DNA of 56,295 nucleotides from an uncultured Eudoraea sp. (GTDB lineage Bacteria > Bacteroidota > Bacteroidia > Flavobacteriales > Flavobacteriaceae), in NCBI GenBank assembly GCA_947258405.1, contig CAMYIE010000018.1:1-56295 (forward strand). Direction: 5' to 3'. The notes under the pieces are model-generated. The model worked only from the letters and a program-made list of their open reading frames with translations, ran no database searches and had not been told where the DNA came from. The position numbers and the translations under genes are program-made. Within the stretch, counting starts at the first letter, position 1, and each line of letters opens with the position of its first letter. This document shows, one piece after another, positions 16,893-26,347 of the stretch.

Positions 16893-18986
16893 ATGGAATT
16901 GAAAATCAGGGTTTTATTGGCGGGGCTGGTCTTGCTTACTTTTTGCTGTAAGGATGCTAAAACAAAGGAGCAGGCCCATAAGTACACCAATGCTCTTATT
17001 GAAGAAACCAGCCCATACCTCCTTCAACATGCCCATAACCCGGTAAACTGGCAGCCATGGAGCCCGGAAGCCCTGGAAGAAGCCAAAGCTGAAAATAAAC
17101 TGCTATTGGTAAGTATTGGTTATTCTTCCTGTCATTGGTGCCATGTAATGGAAGAGGAAACTTTTGAGGATGAAGAAATTGCGGCCTTAATGAATGAGAA
17201 TTTTGTCAATATTAAGGTAGATCGCGAGGAACGCCCTGATGTTGACCAGGTTTATATGACAGCACTGCAACTGATCAAAGGTAGTGGGGGCTGGCCATTA
17301 AATGTGATTACGCTTCCCGATGGAAAACCGCTTTATGGCGGTACCTATCACACCAATACTCAATGGAAAAAGGTTATTACTGAGATCAGTAATTTGTACC
17401 GCGAAGATCCGGCAAGGGCCAGGGAATACGCGAACAGGGTGGCGGCAGGTGTCCAGGAGGTAAATTTGATTATACCAGACGATAACCAACTTGAATTAAA
17501 TCAAAAACAACTTACAGAAAGCCTGGCAAACTGGAGCCCTATGTGGGATAAGGAGTGGGGAGGAAACCAGGGACGGCAAAAATTTGCGTTACCTTCCAGT
17601 CTAAACTTTTTGCTAGACTATGCTATACTTGACGGTCAACAAGAGGTGAAGGATCACGTACAAAAGACTCTCAAAAACATAATGCTGGGAGGAATAAATG
17701 ATCATATTGGCGGCGGATTTTTCAGATATAGCACAGACCCCTATTGGAAAGTGCCTCATTTTGAGAAAATGCTCTACGATAATGCTCAGCTTATGGGCTT
17801 GTATGCCAGGGCTTATCGTGAGTTTAATTCAGCAGACTACAAGGCTGTGGCCTATCAAATTTTTGATTTTCTGGAGCGGGAGATGAAAAATCCTGAGGGC
17901 GGTTATTATGCGGCAATTGATGCCGATAGTGAAGGGGAGGAAGGAAAATTTTATATCTGGACAGCTGACGAATTGCGAGATGTATTGGGATCGGACTTTG
18001 ATCTATTTGCGGAGTACTATTCAATACAGCCGGATAGAGCATGGGAAGAAGAGAAGTATGTTTTACACAAATTAGAAGCCGATTACGATTTCGCAGCAAA
18101 ACATTCCTTAAATATTCAGGATTTTGGTGATCAGGTGCAATCCTGGAAGGAAGATTTACTTGCTGCCCGACAGCAAAGAATCCGTCCGGGCCTCGATGAT
18201 AAAATTATCACTTCCTGGAATGCATTGCTGATTCAGGGATTGCTTGAAGCATATAAAAGTTTTGGAGATGAAAGATTCCTTAATGCTGCCGAGGAGACTT
18301 TTCAATTTCTTATGGAGAAAAGTATAGACGGGGATTACCTGGTTCATTCCTATAAGACAAATAGCAGGAAGATAGATGGGTTCCTTGATGATTATACTTA
18401 TTTAACCGCAGCCGTCTTATCCTTGTATGAGGTTACCGCCAAAACCAAATACCTGGATTGGGCTGGTAAGTTGAATAAAATTGTAATTGATCAATTCGGG
18501 GATACAGGTTCTCCGCTCTTCCGGTACAAACGCAAAAGCGATCTGATCTCGAAGATCGTAAAGATCAACGATGGGGTAATGCCTTCACCTAATGCAGTTT
18601 TCTTCGGTAACCAGTTAAAACTAGGTCATATCCTATACGATACCACAGCCCTGAGGTCAGTTGAAAAAGCAGTCGAGGTGGTTATACCAGCTTTTGTGGA
18701 AGATGGGTCGAATTATACAGAATGGGGCAGTCTGCTGCTCAATAAGACTTTTTCATACTATGAAATAGCAGTAGTGGGAAGCGATGCCGCAACCATTGCA
18801 AGGGAATTACAGACTAAATCACTGCCTAATACACTTATTGTGGCTAGCGTAAGCCCGAGTGAACTTCCACTCTTTAAGGATCGGTATTTTGAGGATGAGA
18901 CCTATATATTTGTTTGCCAGAACAACAGTTGTAAATTACCCACAACTTCTGTTGAGGATGCCCTTGGACAACTAAATCGATTTTAG
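16893..18986 (+). CDS. DUF255 thioredoxin-domain protein (YyaL/SSP411 family)
   Basis: This 697-residue protein has an N-terminal thioredoxin-like DUF255 domain (about 30-190) with NPVNWQPW and Cys80-His-Trp-Cys83 ([10 protein letters not shown]), then a long alpha/alpha-barrel of the six-hairpin glycosidase type. The family (bacterial YyaL, animal spermatogenesis protein 20) has no established reaction. Unlike most members it starts with an export signal ending in a lipobox-like FCC (18-19), so it may be a periplasmic lipoprotein. It lies 71 bp behind the sulfatase and may belong with it, though a -7-like box in the gap suggests separate transcription. Confidence 0.88.
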   Translation: MELKIRVLLAGLVLLTFCCKDAKTKEQAHKYTNALIEETSPYLLQHAHNPVNWQPWSPEALEEAKAENKLLLVSIGYSSCHWCHVMEEETFEDEEIAALMNENFVNIKVDREERPDVDQVYMTALQLIKGSGGWPLNVITLPDGKPLYGGTYHTNTQWKKVITEISNLYREDPARAREYANRVAAGVQEVNLIIPDDNQLELNQKQLTESLANWSPMWDKEWGGNQGRQKFALPSSLNFLLDYAILDGQQEVKDHVQKTLKNIMLGGINDHIGGGFFRYSTDPYWKVPHFEKMLYDNAQLMGLYARAYREFNSADYKAVAYQIFDFLEREMKNPEGGYYAAIDADSEGEEGKFYIWTADELRDVLGSDFDLFAEYYSIQPDRAWEEEKYVLHKLEADYDFAAKHSLNIQDFGDQVQSWKEDLLAARQQRIRPGLDDKIITSWNALLIQGLLEAYKSFGDERFLNAAEETFQFLMEKSIDGDYLVHSYKTNSRKIDGFLDDYTYLTAAVLSLYEVTAKTKYLDWAGKLNKIVIDQFGDTGSPLFRYKRKSDLISKIVKINDGVMPSPNAVFFGNQLKLGHILYDTTALRSVEKAVEVVIPAFVEDGSNYTEWGSLLLNKTFSYYEIAVVGSDAATIARELQTKSLPNTLIVASVSPSELPLFKDRYFEDETYIFVCQNNSCKLPTTSVEDALGQLNRF

Positions 18987-19078
18987 TTATAGGAGTGCTT
19001 ATCTTATTAAATTGCACTTGCAATGCTTGTGCTGAACCTTAGTTTCGCATACTCTGTATTAGCTATTGACATCCTGGC

Positions 19079-20170
19079 TCATTCTTTTTTCACTGCAAGA
19101 CCTACCATAGAATCAGCTGTTCCATAATAGAGAAACCACTTTTGTTTGAAATAGACCAGGCCTTCAATAAAAGTGGTGCCTGCCTTATACTGGCCACTGA
19201 TCTCATGAGGCAGACTAGGACAGATAAAGGGCTCATCCAAACGATCGACTAAACGAGCCGGATCATTTTTATCGAATAGTGCCTGACCACCGCAATAAGC
19301 TCCTTCAGGGACATTTTTACCCGCACCTTTGCCACTGAGGTTTTTGCCGTTATACAGCAGGAGAATGCCCTGATCGGTAAAGAGGGCAGGCGGCCCTGGT
19401 TCGGTAAGGTGGCTGTCGAATGCTTCAAGTGTGGGTTCAAATACCCTTAGCAACTCGCCTTCTGAATTTAAAAGGGGTACCCATTGTTTTCCGTCTTCTG
19501 AATAGGCGAGGTTTACAAAGGATTCACCCCAATACATCCAGTATTTCCCATCGATCCTTTTAGCGACCAGTCGGCCTTCCTTCATTTCTGTAATCACCGA
19601 GCCGGATTTACTCCATGTATCTAGGAATTTCCCTTTATGAGCTTGTAGGAAAACCGGGCCATATTTTGTCCAATTCTTAAGATTCTTTGAGTGAGCACTC
19701 GAAAGCCTGGCGACATCCCTGTTCCAACTGGTGTAGAGCATCAGATAACTGCCATCTTCCAATTCAACCACACGCGGATCTTCAACACCCCCCGGATAGT
19801 CCCATTGCTGAAACCCATCTTTATCCGGGTAAAATACCGGCTTAGGGAATTTATTAAAATGGATTCCATCCAGGCTGTATGCCAGTCCGATCCTCGAAGT
19901 ACGTCCGCCTAAAATGGCAGCAGGATTGTCCTCTGCCCTGAAAAAAAGAAAGACCGTATCGTTTTTTACGATGGCAGCAGGGTTGAATACATCAGCTTGT
20001 TGCCAGGCTACCTCCTCATTGCTTACAGGGCAATGGAAAACAAAAGATGAGTCGGCAGTCATAATCGGATTTAACTCCGTTTTCTTAAAATCGAGCAGCC
20101 AGGGTTCCTGGCCCTGAAGGCTAACCGCCGTTAAAAGGATTACCCCTCTTATTAAAATATGTTTTAGCAT
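19079..20170 (-). CDS. GH130-like glycosidase/phosphorylase
   Basis: A 363-residue exported protein (signal peptide MLKHILIRGVILLTAVSLQG) with a five-bladed beta-propeller pattern. GGVEDPRVV near residue 130, FNPAAIV near 64 and LYNGKN near 280 are typical of family GH130, which cleaves or phosphorolyses beta-mannosides. The catalytic acid of that family is the aspartate of the EDPR segment. The gene converges on DUF255 and is divergent from the VanX-like gene. Substrate choice (mannoside versus other) cannot be read from the sequence; related GH32/43/117-type propellers are the alternative. Confidence 0.8.
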   Translation of the reverse strand: MLKHILIRGVILLTAVSLQGQEPWLLDFKKTELNPIMTADSSFVFHCPVSNEEVAWQQADVFNPAAIVKNDTVFLFFRAEDNPAAILGGRTSRIGLAYSLDGIHFNKFPKPVFYPDKDGFQQWDYPGGVEDPRVVELEDGSYLMLYTSWNRDVARLSSAHSKNLKNWTKYGPVFLQAHKGKFLDTWSKSGSVITEMKEGRLVAKRIDGKYWMYWGESFVNLAYSEDGKQWVPLLNSEGELLRVFEPTLEAFDSHLTEPGPPALFTDQGILLLYNGKNLSGKGAGKNVPEGAYCGGQALFDKNDPARLVDRLDEPFICPSLPHEISGQYKAGTTFIEGLVYFKQKWFLYYGTADSMVGLAVKKE

Positions 20171-20286
20171 TGTTGATCAGATTAGAATCTTTTCTCAAGG
20201 TATACAGAAAAATCGGTTTTGAGCAACAGTCTGTCCTCAATCATAATCGCTATATTGATCACATAACAAAATAAAGCCCCCCATAG

Positions 20287-20997
20287 ATGAGGTTATTTGG
20301 TTTTATTGTGATGTCGTTTATCCTGTTGTCTTGTCGTGAAAGCACTAAAAAAAAGATGACACAGCCTGTGGATGTCGAGCAGAAAGTCGACACATTGGCA
20401 CAAATGCATTCGGAAGAGGAGAAAAAGCTTCCTGATCTGAGTGAATTGGCCGATACCACTTTTATCAGGCTGGTAGATTATAGCGATGATTTTGAATACG
20501 ATCTGCGATACGCCACGGCAAATAATTTCCTTAAAGCCAAGGTATATGATTGTGCTGAGTGTTACACCCGGGTAAAGACCGCCAGGGCATTGATCGCTGC
20601 CAATAAAGAATTTATGGATCAGGGATATCGCATCAAATTTTTTGATTGTTATCGTCCTAATTCTGTTCAGTACAAAATGTGGGAAATTGTCCCTAATCCC
20701 CAATACGTAGCTAATCCGGTAAAAGGATCTATTCACAACAAAGGCGGTGCCGTAGATATTACTCTTGTTAAGCTTGATGGTCGGAGGGTGGATATGGGTA
20801 CTGATTTTGATTTTTTTGGCCATAAGGCCTATCACGATAATACCAACCTTCCTGCCGAAATATTACAAAACCGGAAAGTGCTGAAAGGGACAATGGAGAA
20901 ACATGGGTTCTGGTCTATCAGGACAGAGTGGTGGCATTATAACCTGGGCGCGGCTTCCAGAGATGCGATTGCCAATTTTAAATGGCCATGTCCTTAA
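20287..20997 (+). CDS. VanX-family D-Ala-D-Ala dipeptidase (M15)
   Basis: This 236-residue lipoprotein (lipobox LLSC, Cys16) belongs to peptidase family M15D. Zinc ligands are seen in SIHNKGGAVDITL (His and Asp, about 149-157) and EWWHYNL (Glu catalytic, His ligand, about 219-223). Such enzymes hydrolyse D-Ala-D-Ala dipeptide. In the absence of VanH/VanA neighbours and with an export signal, it more likely recycles cell-wall dipeptides than confers glycopeptide resistance. It is preceded by the divergent GH130-like gene and converges on the methyltransferase. Confidence 0.88.
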   Translation: MRLFGFIVMSFILLSCRESTKKKMTQPVDVEQKVDTLAQMHSEEEKKLPDLSELADTTFIRLVDYSDDFEYDLRYATANNFLKAKVYDCAECYTRVKTARALIAANKEFMDQGYRIKFFDCYRPNSVQYKMWEIVPNPQYVANPVKGSIHNKGGAVDITLVKLDGRRVDMGTDFDFFGHKAYHDNTNLPAEILQNRKVLKGTMEKHGFWSIRTEWWHYNLGAASRDAIANFKWPCP

Positions 20998-21009
20998 TAA
21001 TATCTGCTA

Positions 21010-22197
21010 TCAACTTTTGAAGATCTGCCTGCACTGCAGCACTACCAGATCGCCCCGATGGTCTGTGGTGAAAAATAAGGTAAGATCCCCGCCATCGGCA
21101 ATGCCGTGTTTCTTTCGAAGCTCAGCCACGGTGTAAGGAAAGTTTCGGGTTGTGATATTTGCCTTGTGCACACCTGACTGTTTCATGTTTTTTCGGTTGT
21201 AGCTAAATGAGGTTTCAAGCTTAAACCTTTTACCCGGGAATTCAACCAGAGTATCTGAGGTATAGAGATGGGTATGCTCGTGTAATTTTTTTAATCCGTA
21301 CCGAATTGCTGCCAGTTTAAAGGCACCAGATTTCATTATAGCAGCATTGGGTTCATAGAGATATTCATTACAGTCGCTAAAATCACAGATCGATGATTTT
21401 TCCTCCTCCTGTGTAAATGTAAAGACCTGTTTTTTTCCTTTCAGAAGGTTTACAGCGGTAATCAGGCTATCCTGTTGATAATGCTTTTTAAGGACCCACA
21501 ATAATTCCTTTACCTCATTCTTAATGGCGATTATATGCACCTCCTTTACCGATGTCAGGGCTTTCAAACCAGCGCTGATATCGAGTAAGGGTGAGGTTTT
21601 GATCAGTATGTTATCGGTTTTTTGCCATAGAAGGGGCAGGATGGAGGGCAACGGGGGTTCAGCATCTTCCAATCGAAAAACCTTTTTTGCCTGGGGATCA
21701 CGTCGTGATGGATCAAGATAGATCCAATCTACATCCTCTTTAATCTGTTCCAAATAGTCTGCCCCGTCGGTATTAAAGCCCTCTATATTTTTGGCCCCCA
21801 GTACTTCGAAATTATGTAAGGCAATGGAGGTTAATTCTGGCGACTTTTCACAGTAGGTTAGATGCTCAACACTCTGGCTTAAAAAAAAACTATCAACACC
21901 AAGACCACCTGTGATATCAATCAGGGTTTTACCCGAAACGAGGTCGGATTTATAGGCTCCTGTTTGTTCGGAAGAAGATTGTTCCAGGGCACGTTTCGAT
22001 GGATAGAATATTCCACTGGTGGAATGCCATAGCGGTAGTTTACCAAGACACTTTTGCCGGCCTTCCAGCTGCTGGACCAGTTCTTTGTTTTCAATATCAG
22101 TAAAAACCTGTTTTTTAAAAGCCACTGCCAGAATGTCATCCCCTTTGAAATTTCTTATATACTGCTGTACACCAGTATTTAATATTTTTTTATTCAA
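21010..22197 (-). CDS. PG_1098-type SAM methyltransferase (THUMP-like)
   Basis: A 395-residue cytosolic protein. A class I methyltransferase core carries the SAM-binding DITGGLGVDSFFLS (about 93-106), YCEKSPEL after strand 2, and DWIYLDPSRRD (about 157-167) at the catalytic strand. The C-terminal half matches the PG_1098 ferredoxin-like and THUMP-like domains found in Bacteroidota. The target is probably an RNA, but it has not been established for this family as far as I know. It is the third gene of a minus-strand run after DUF4159 and AI-2E, 7 bp downstream of the latter. Confidence 0.85.
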   Translation of the reverse strand: MNKKILNTGVQQYIRNFKGDDILAVAFKKQVFTDIENKELVQQLEGRQKCLGKLPLWHSTSGIFYPSKRALEQSSSEQTGAYKSDLVSGKTLIDITGGLGVDSFFLSQSVEHLTYCEKSPELTSIALHNFEVLGAKNIEGFNTDGADYLEQIKEDVDWIYLDPSRRDPQAKKVFRLEDAEPPLPSILPLLWQKTDNILIKTSPLLDISAGLKALTSVKEVHIIAIKNEVKELLWVLKKHYQQDSLITAVNLLKGKKQVFTFTQEEEKSSICDFSDCNEYLYEPNAAIMKSGAFKLAAIRYGLKKLHEHTHLYTSDTLVEFPGKRFKLETSFSYNRKNMKQSGVHKANITTRNFPYTVAELRKKHGIADGGDLTLFFTTDHRGDLVVLQCRQIFKS

Positions 22198-22204
22198 AGT
22201 AAAG

Positions 22205-23293
22205 CTATAAATTTTTTGTAAGAGATTTTACAATCTTATTATCAGCAAAAAACTCTTGTAATAGTACCTTAATAACCGTATATCCCGGTACTGCGATGAT
22301 CATTCCGGCCACTCCGAAGAGCAATCCTCCTGTGATGATAATGATAAAAATCTCCAGTGGATGCGAGCGAACACTATTCCCAAAAATGAAGGGTTGAGAA
22401 AAGAAGTTATCCACTAATTGCCCAAGGACAAAACCAATCAGAACGTAGATGGTCTTGGGCAGGATAACGGTGCTGAAATCAGCACCTAAATTACTGGTCA
22501 TGGTAAGTAGTAACATCAATGCTCCGCCAAATACCGGACCGATATAGGGGATCAGATTTAGCAAGGCACATAAGAAGGCGATGACCACAGCATTTTCGAT
22601 ACCAAATATCAACAACCATATGGTATAGATTACAAATAGAATGGAGATTTGCATCACCAGTCCTAAAAAATACCTCGATAGAAGGTCTCGCATTTTAGAG
22701 GCCGACTTAAGTACTCTTTTTTCTTTATCGTCCGGGACCAAAACTAAAATAGTATTTACCAGCATTGTGCTGTCCTTCAGAAAGAAAAATGCGATAAATA
22801 AAACGGAAAACAGGCCTATGCTTAAGGTGCCCAAGAGCCCAAGAAAAGAATTGAGAAAATCGGGGATAAAACCAAAATCAAGATTGGCGAGTAACTTCGA
22901 CTCTCTGAACCTTATGTTGATCTGCGCGTTACTAATCCCAAAATAGTCGATAATCTGTGTGTAAAGATTTTCGATGTTTTGTTGTAATGCCTCAATATCC
23001 AGAAGGGATAGATTCTGGCCTTGTTTTGCGATCAAGGGTATGAAAAGTGAAATGACACCGGCAAGTATGCCTACCATCAGAACCATTGTGGTGATCACTG
23101 CCAGGGTATTGTTGAATCTCAACCGTTGTCTCAGAAAAATCACCAATGGCCTTCCCGCTAATGCGGTTGCTGCGGCTATAAAAATATAAGCGATCACAGA
23201 ACGTACTTCGTAAAGGAAGTAGGCAAAAAGCACCAGACCTGCGATTATTGCCACTGCTCTTAATATGCCTTCGCTAATAGTTTTGGAATTCAC
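22205..23293 (-). CDS. AI-2E family transporter
   Basis: This 362-residue polytopic inner-membrane protein has seven to eight hydrophobic segments and the family's conserved LLNLIPYIGPVFGG near residue 245. Members (TqsA, YdiK, PerM-like) are proposed exporters; some act in AI-2 release, others as Na+/H+ antiporters, so the substrate is open. It sits 3 bp after DUF4159 and 7 bp before the methyltransferase, forming an operon of unrelated functions. Confidence 0.9.
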   Translation of the reverse strand: MNSKTISEGILRAVAIIAGLVLFAYFLYEVRSVIAYIFIAAATALAGRPLVIFLRQRLRFNNTLAVITTMVLMVGILAGVISLFIPLIAKQGQNLSLLDIEALQQNIENLYTQIIDYFGISNAQINIRFRESKLLANLDFGFIPDFLNSFLGLLGTLSIGLFSVLFIAFFFLKDSTMLVNTILVLVPDDKEKRVLKSASKMRDLLSRYFLGLVMQISILFVIYTIWLLIFGIENAVVIAFLCALLNLIPYIGPVFGGALMLLLTMTSNLGADFSTVILPKTIYVLIGFVLGQLVDNFFSQPFIFGNSVRSHPLEIFIIIITGGLLFGVAGMIIAVPGYTVIKVLLQEFFADNKIVKSLTKNL

Positions 23294-23296
23294 AGC

Positions 23297-23938
23297 TTAT
23301 TGGTTAAATACATATTGGACGATATTGGCACCCATTTTTAATGCTTTGTCACGTACTTCCTCGGGGTCTTTATGGACTTCAGGATCTTCCCAGCCGTCGC
23401 CCAGATCCGATTCATAGGTAAACAAGAGCAAAAGCCTTCCGTTATTGAAAATACCGAAAGCCTGTGGTCGTTTATTATCGTGTTCGTGGATTTTCGGTAA
23501 GCCCTCAGGAAAGGCATAGGACTGATTGAAAATCGGGTGATCGGCACCGAGCTCTTCTAATTCTATGTCCGTAAAAACCTTTTTGAGCTCTTTTATGAGA
23601 TATGGTCTCATCCCGTAATTGTCATCTACATGTAAGAAACCGCCAGCCAGCAGATAAGTTCTCAAATTTTGTGCCTCCTCCTGGCTGAAATAGACATTGC
23701 CATGGCCGGTCATGTGAATGAAAGGATACTGAAATATTTCAGAACTCCCTACTTCTACTGTTGCAATTTCCGAATCCAAATAAGTGTCTATATGGGAATT
23801 GCAAAATCTGACCAGATTGGGCAAAGCCGTGGGATTAGCATACCAGTCGCCCCCTCCTTTATATTTTAATACCGCCAATTGTTGACAAAACAATGTGGTA
23901 GTTGCCAATAGAATGAACGAAGTACAAAGGAATTTCAT
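23297..23938 (-). CDS. DUF4159 exported protein
   Basis: The product has 213 residues from the ATG at 23938, which exposes the signal peptide MKFLCTSFILLATTTLFCQ. The mature part has the family pattern LKYKGGGDWYANPTALPNL, ExFQYPFIHMTGHGN and LRTYLLAGGFLHVDDNYGMR, with ADHPIFN further on. The fold is a glutamine-amidotransferase-like domain without the catalytic Cys. The function is unknown; homologues lie near gliding or envelope genes in Flavobacteria. A -7 box (TACTTTTG on the minus strand) 23 bp upstream supports this start. Confidence 0.88.
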   Translation of the reverse strand: MKFLCTSFILLATTTLFCQQLAVLKYKGGGDWYANPTALPNLVRFCNSHIDTYLDSEIATVEVGSSEIFQYPFIHMTGHGNVYFSQEEAQNLRTYLLAGGFLHVDDNYGMRPYLIKELKKVFTDIELEELGADHPIFNQSYAFPEGLPKIHEHDNKRPQAFGIFNNGRLLLLFTYESDLGDGWEDPEVHKDPEEVRDKALKMGANIVQYVFNQ

Positions 23939-23960
23939 AGAAGCCAGATCCATTAGATCT

Positions 23961-23968
23961 CAAAAGTA
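23961..23968 (-). promoter_or_regulatory. -7 element TACTTTTG for DUF4159 operon
   Basis: Exact TAnnTTTG on the minus strand, 23 bp before the ATG at 23938. It would transcribe DUF4159, AI-2E and the methyltransferase as one unit. Confidence 0.5.
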
Positions 23969-24104
23969 ACAAAATCATGTCGAAAAAATCGATCCTTAAT
24001 TCGCTTGTTTTAGGATTGCAAGAACTTGTGCTTCGGGCAAATCAACATCGTGATTTTGTTTGATTTAGCATTCCCATTTCTGCTGCCAAAGCCGGGAGGC
24101 CTAT

Positions 24105-24812
24105 TTAACGGCTATTGATAAGGGCTACCGTGGTACATGCCAGAATAGCTGCTGTTTCGGTTCTTAGGCGATACTCCCCAAGGGAAGCCGGTATAAAGCC
24201 TTTGTCTTTGGCCATTTCAATCTCAGCCTCAGAAAAATCCCCTTCGGGCCCTACCATAACCAGTATCTTCTTATCTGGCTCCAGGCGTCTTTTAAAATCC
24301 ACTTTTTCGCCCTCCTGACAATGTGCGATAAATCGGCGCTTTGGAAGATCTTGCTGTAGGAACTCTTCGAAAGTTATTGCTTCATTTAACCTGGGGAGAT
24401 AAGACCGTAGTGATTGCTTCATGGCACTAAGGATCACTTTTTGCAAACGAGTATTCTTGATGAACTTGCGTTCCGAATGATCACAGATTATAGGCGTGAT
24501 CTCGTCTATCCCAATTTCAGTCGCCTTCTCAAGGAACCATTCAAAACGGTCAGAATTCTTGGTAGGGGCAACGGCCAGGTGGAGGCGGTGCATTGGCCGT
24601 ACTGTTTTTTCATGAGATGTGATGGCCAGTTCACAGCAGTTAAGAGACGCCTCACTGATGGTACCTGTAAACACTCTGCCTTTTCCATTGGTAACCTTAA
24701 GCTCATCACCTTTTTTCTTTCTTAACACCTTGATGATATGTCGACTTTCCTCCTCGCCAAAAAAACATTCTGTGGTTTCGGCCTTAAGGTCTGGATGATA
24801 AAATAATTGCAT
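24105..24812 (-). CDS. rsmE: 16S rRNA (uracil(1498)-N(3))-methyltransferase
   Basis: A 235-residue SPOUT-class methyltransferase that methylates U1498 of 16S rRNA. An N-terminal PUA-like domain (about 1-70) is followed by the knotted SAM-binding domain with VAPTKNSDRFEWFLEKATE (about 84-102), VGPEGDFSEAE (about 190-200) and a knot end LRTETAAI. Length is normal. It lies 12 bp downstream of the TfoX-like gene on the same strand. Confidence 0.94.
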   Translation of the reverse strand: MQLFYHPDLKAETTECFFGEEESRHIIKVLRKKKGDELKVTNGKGRVFTGTISEASLNCCELAITSHEKTVRPMHRLHLAVAPTKNSDRFEWFLEKATEIGIDEITPIICDHSERKFIKNTRLQKVILSAMKQSLRSYLPRLNEAITFEEFLQQDLPKRRFIAHCQEGEKVDFKRRLEPDKKILVMVGPEGDFSEAEIEMAKDKGFIPASLGEYRLRTETAAILACTTVALINSR

Positions 24813-24824
24813 ATTGATAGGGAA

Positions 24825-25172
24825 TTAGGCCTGGTTTAGTTTTCTTTTGGCGTGTTCAAGGCCGAGCTCTATCAAAAACATGAGCTGCTCCTCACTTTTG
24901 AATCCATTTGGGGACACATAGATAAATTCCTTCATAGGTCTATTGGTGAAGTCCATCGGGCGTACTTCATCCCTTGTTAATATTTCCGACATTTTTTCGT
25001 TAACCACGCGTACCATCAGATCATCCTGAACAACACCCACTGTCATTTTGCCGCGATAAAGATAGGCGATGCCTCCAAACATTTTCTTGGAAACGATTTG
25101 ATCACGTATCGTTTCGGGAAATATAATTAGTGCCAGGTCGATCCTTTTTTCTAATTCAACATTATAAGCCAT
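24825..25172 (-). CDS. TfoX/Sxy N-terminal domain protein
   Basis: A 115-residue cytosolic protein with the TfoX N-terminal domain pattern (KKMFGGIAYLYRGKMTVGV and MDFTNRPMKEFIYV). It has only this domain, without the C-terminal one of competence regulator TfoX, so a competence role should not be assumed. On the minus strand TTG, 20 bp, TACCTTTT lies 25-55 bp upstream and is a good promoter candidate (7 of 8 in the -7 box). Confidence 0.85.
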   Translation of the reverse strand: MAYNVELEKRIDLALIIFPETIRDQIVSKKMFGGIAYLYRGKMTVGVVQDDLMVRVVNEKMSEILTRDEVRPMDFTNRPMKEFIYVSPNGFKSEEQLMFLIELGLEHAKRKLNQA

Positions 25173-25238
25173 AGCTTTTCTTGCGAAGCGAAAAGGTACA
25201 TTAAAAAAGAATTGCAGGCAATAGAATACAAAGCCGCT

Positions 25239-26264
25239 TTAGCCTATCTCATAACGCGCAGTGGCCGCAATATTATAGTCGGAATAATCTTCGTTTTTAA
25301 ATTTATAATACCCTACAATTCCTATCATAGCGGCATTATCCGTACAGTATTCAAATTTCGGAATATAGGCTTTCCATCCAAGTTCTCGTTCGGCCTCTGC
25401 CAGAGCATTTCGGATCCCTGAATTTGCAGCCACCCCACCACCGATAGCCACTCGCCTGATGCCGGTTTGTTTAACAGTAGCTTTAAGCTTATCCATAAGT
25501 ATGTTTACAATAGTATACTGGATTGAAGCGCAAAGGTCATCGAGATTTTCATCAACAAAGTTGGGATTCGCAGCGGTCTGCTTCTGGACAAAATATAAAA
25601 TACTTGTTTTAAGGCCACTAAAACTAAAATCCAGACCCTTAACTTTCGGTTTGGGGAATTTGAACGCAAGTGGATCTCCTTTTCTGGCATGTGAGTCGAC
25701 CAGGGGACCTCCGGGATATGGCATACCCAGAATTTTAGCGCTCTTATCGAAAGCTTCGCCCACCGCATCATCGAGCGTTTGTCCGAGGATTTCCATTCTT
25801 AGATAATCGTGCACTAACACCAACTGTGTATGACCACCACTAATGGTCATCGCCAGAAATGGAAACTCTGGTTTATCCATATTCTCCTCGTCGATAAAAT
25901 GTGCTAGAATATGTGCCTGCATATGATTTACCTCAATAAGCGGAATATTTAATCCCAGAGAAAGTGATTTCGCAAATGAAGTACCTACCAAAAGCGAACC
26001 CAAAAGTCCGGGACCCCTCGTAAAAGCTATGGCAGATAACTGATTTTTGTCGATATTTGCCATGGTCAACGCACGATCAACCACAGGGACAATGTTTTGC
26101 TGGTGTGCACGCGATGCCAATTCCGGTACAATACCACCATAGGCTTCGTGAATTTTTTGAGATGCCACCACATTGCTGAGCTTTTTGCTATTGTACAATA
26201 CCGCTGCGGAGGTATCGTCGCAGGAAGATTCGATGGCCAGGATATATATTTTCTCTTTATTCAC
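25239..26264 (-). CDS. tsaD: tRNA N6-adenosine threonylcarbamoyltransferase
   Basis: The 341-residue ASKHA-fold enzyme transfers the threonylcarbamoyl group to A37 of ANN-decoding tRNAs, working with TsaB and TsaE. It shows ILAIESSCDDTSAAV at the N-terminus, metal-binding HMQAHILAH (about 112-120), TISGGHTQLV and the late GGVAANSGIR. I start it at the GTG at 26264 because it gives the family's usual N-terminus (VNKEKIYILAIESSC) and because a -7 box on the minus strand (26291-26298) would lie inside the gene if the start at 26303 were used. It is divergent from tamB. Confidence 0.94.
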   Translation of the reverse strand: MNKEKIYILAIESSCDDTSAAVLYNSKKLSNVVASQKIHEAYGGIVPELASRAHQQNIVPVVDRALTMANIDKNQLSAIAFTRGPGLLGSLLVGTSFAKSLSLGLNIPLIEVNHMQAHILAHFIDEENMDKPEFPFLAMTISGGHTQLVLVHDYLRMEILGQTLDDAVGEAFDKSAKILGMPYPGGPLVDSHARKGDPLAFKFPKPKVKGLDFSFSGLKTSILYFVQKQTAANPNFVDENLDDLCASIQYTIVNILMDKLKATVKQTGIRRVAIGGGVAANSGIRNALAEAERELGWKAYIPKFEYCTDNAAMIGIVGYYKFKNEDYSDYNIAATARYEIG

Positions 26265-26290
26265 AGGGGTTTGGAATAAAATTTGAGTAA

Positions 26291-26298
26291 CAAAGATA
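26291..26298 (-). promoter_or_regulatory. -7 element TATCTTTG for tsaD
   Basis: Exact TAnnTTTG on the minus strand, 26 bp upstream of the GTG at 26264. It helps decide the tsaD start and lies in the narrow gap shared with the divergent tamB. Confidence 0.5.
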
Positions 26299-26347
26299 AA
26301 CAATAAGCCCTATCAGAAGACTTCGAAAAATACTGGTAAGAACACTT

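Noticed and set aside
20293-20835. 180-codon minus-strand frame opposite the VanX-like gene
   Set aside because: It lies wholly within a gene with a full catalytic motif set and its translation looks like antisense of that gene.
20287-20997. Glycopeptide resistance locus because of the VanX-like gene
   Set aside because: No VanH, VanA or VanRS partners nearby and the protein carries a lipoprotein signal, which fits wall recycling.
23977-24063. 28-codon plus-strand frame (MSKKSILNSLVLGLQ...)
   Set aside because: Too short, no terminator or promoter, and overlaps the minus-strand promoter region of the DUF4159 operon.
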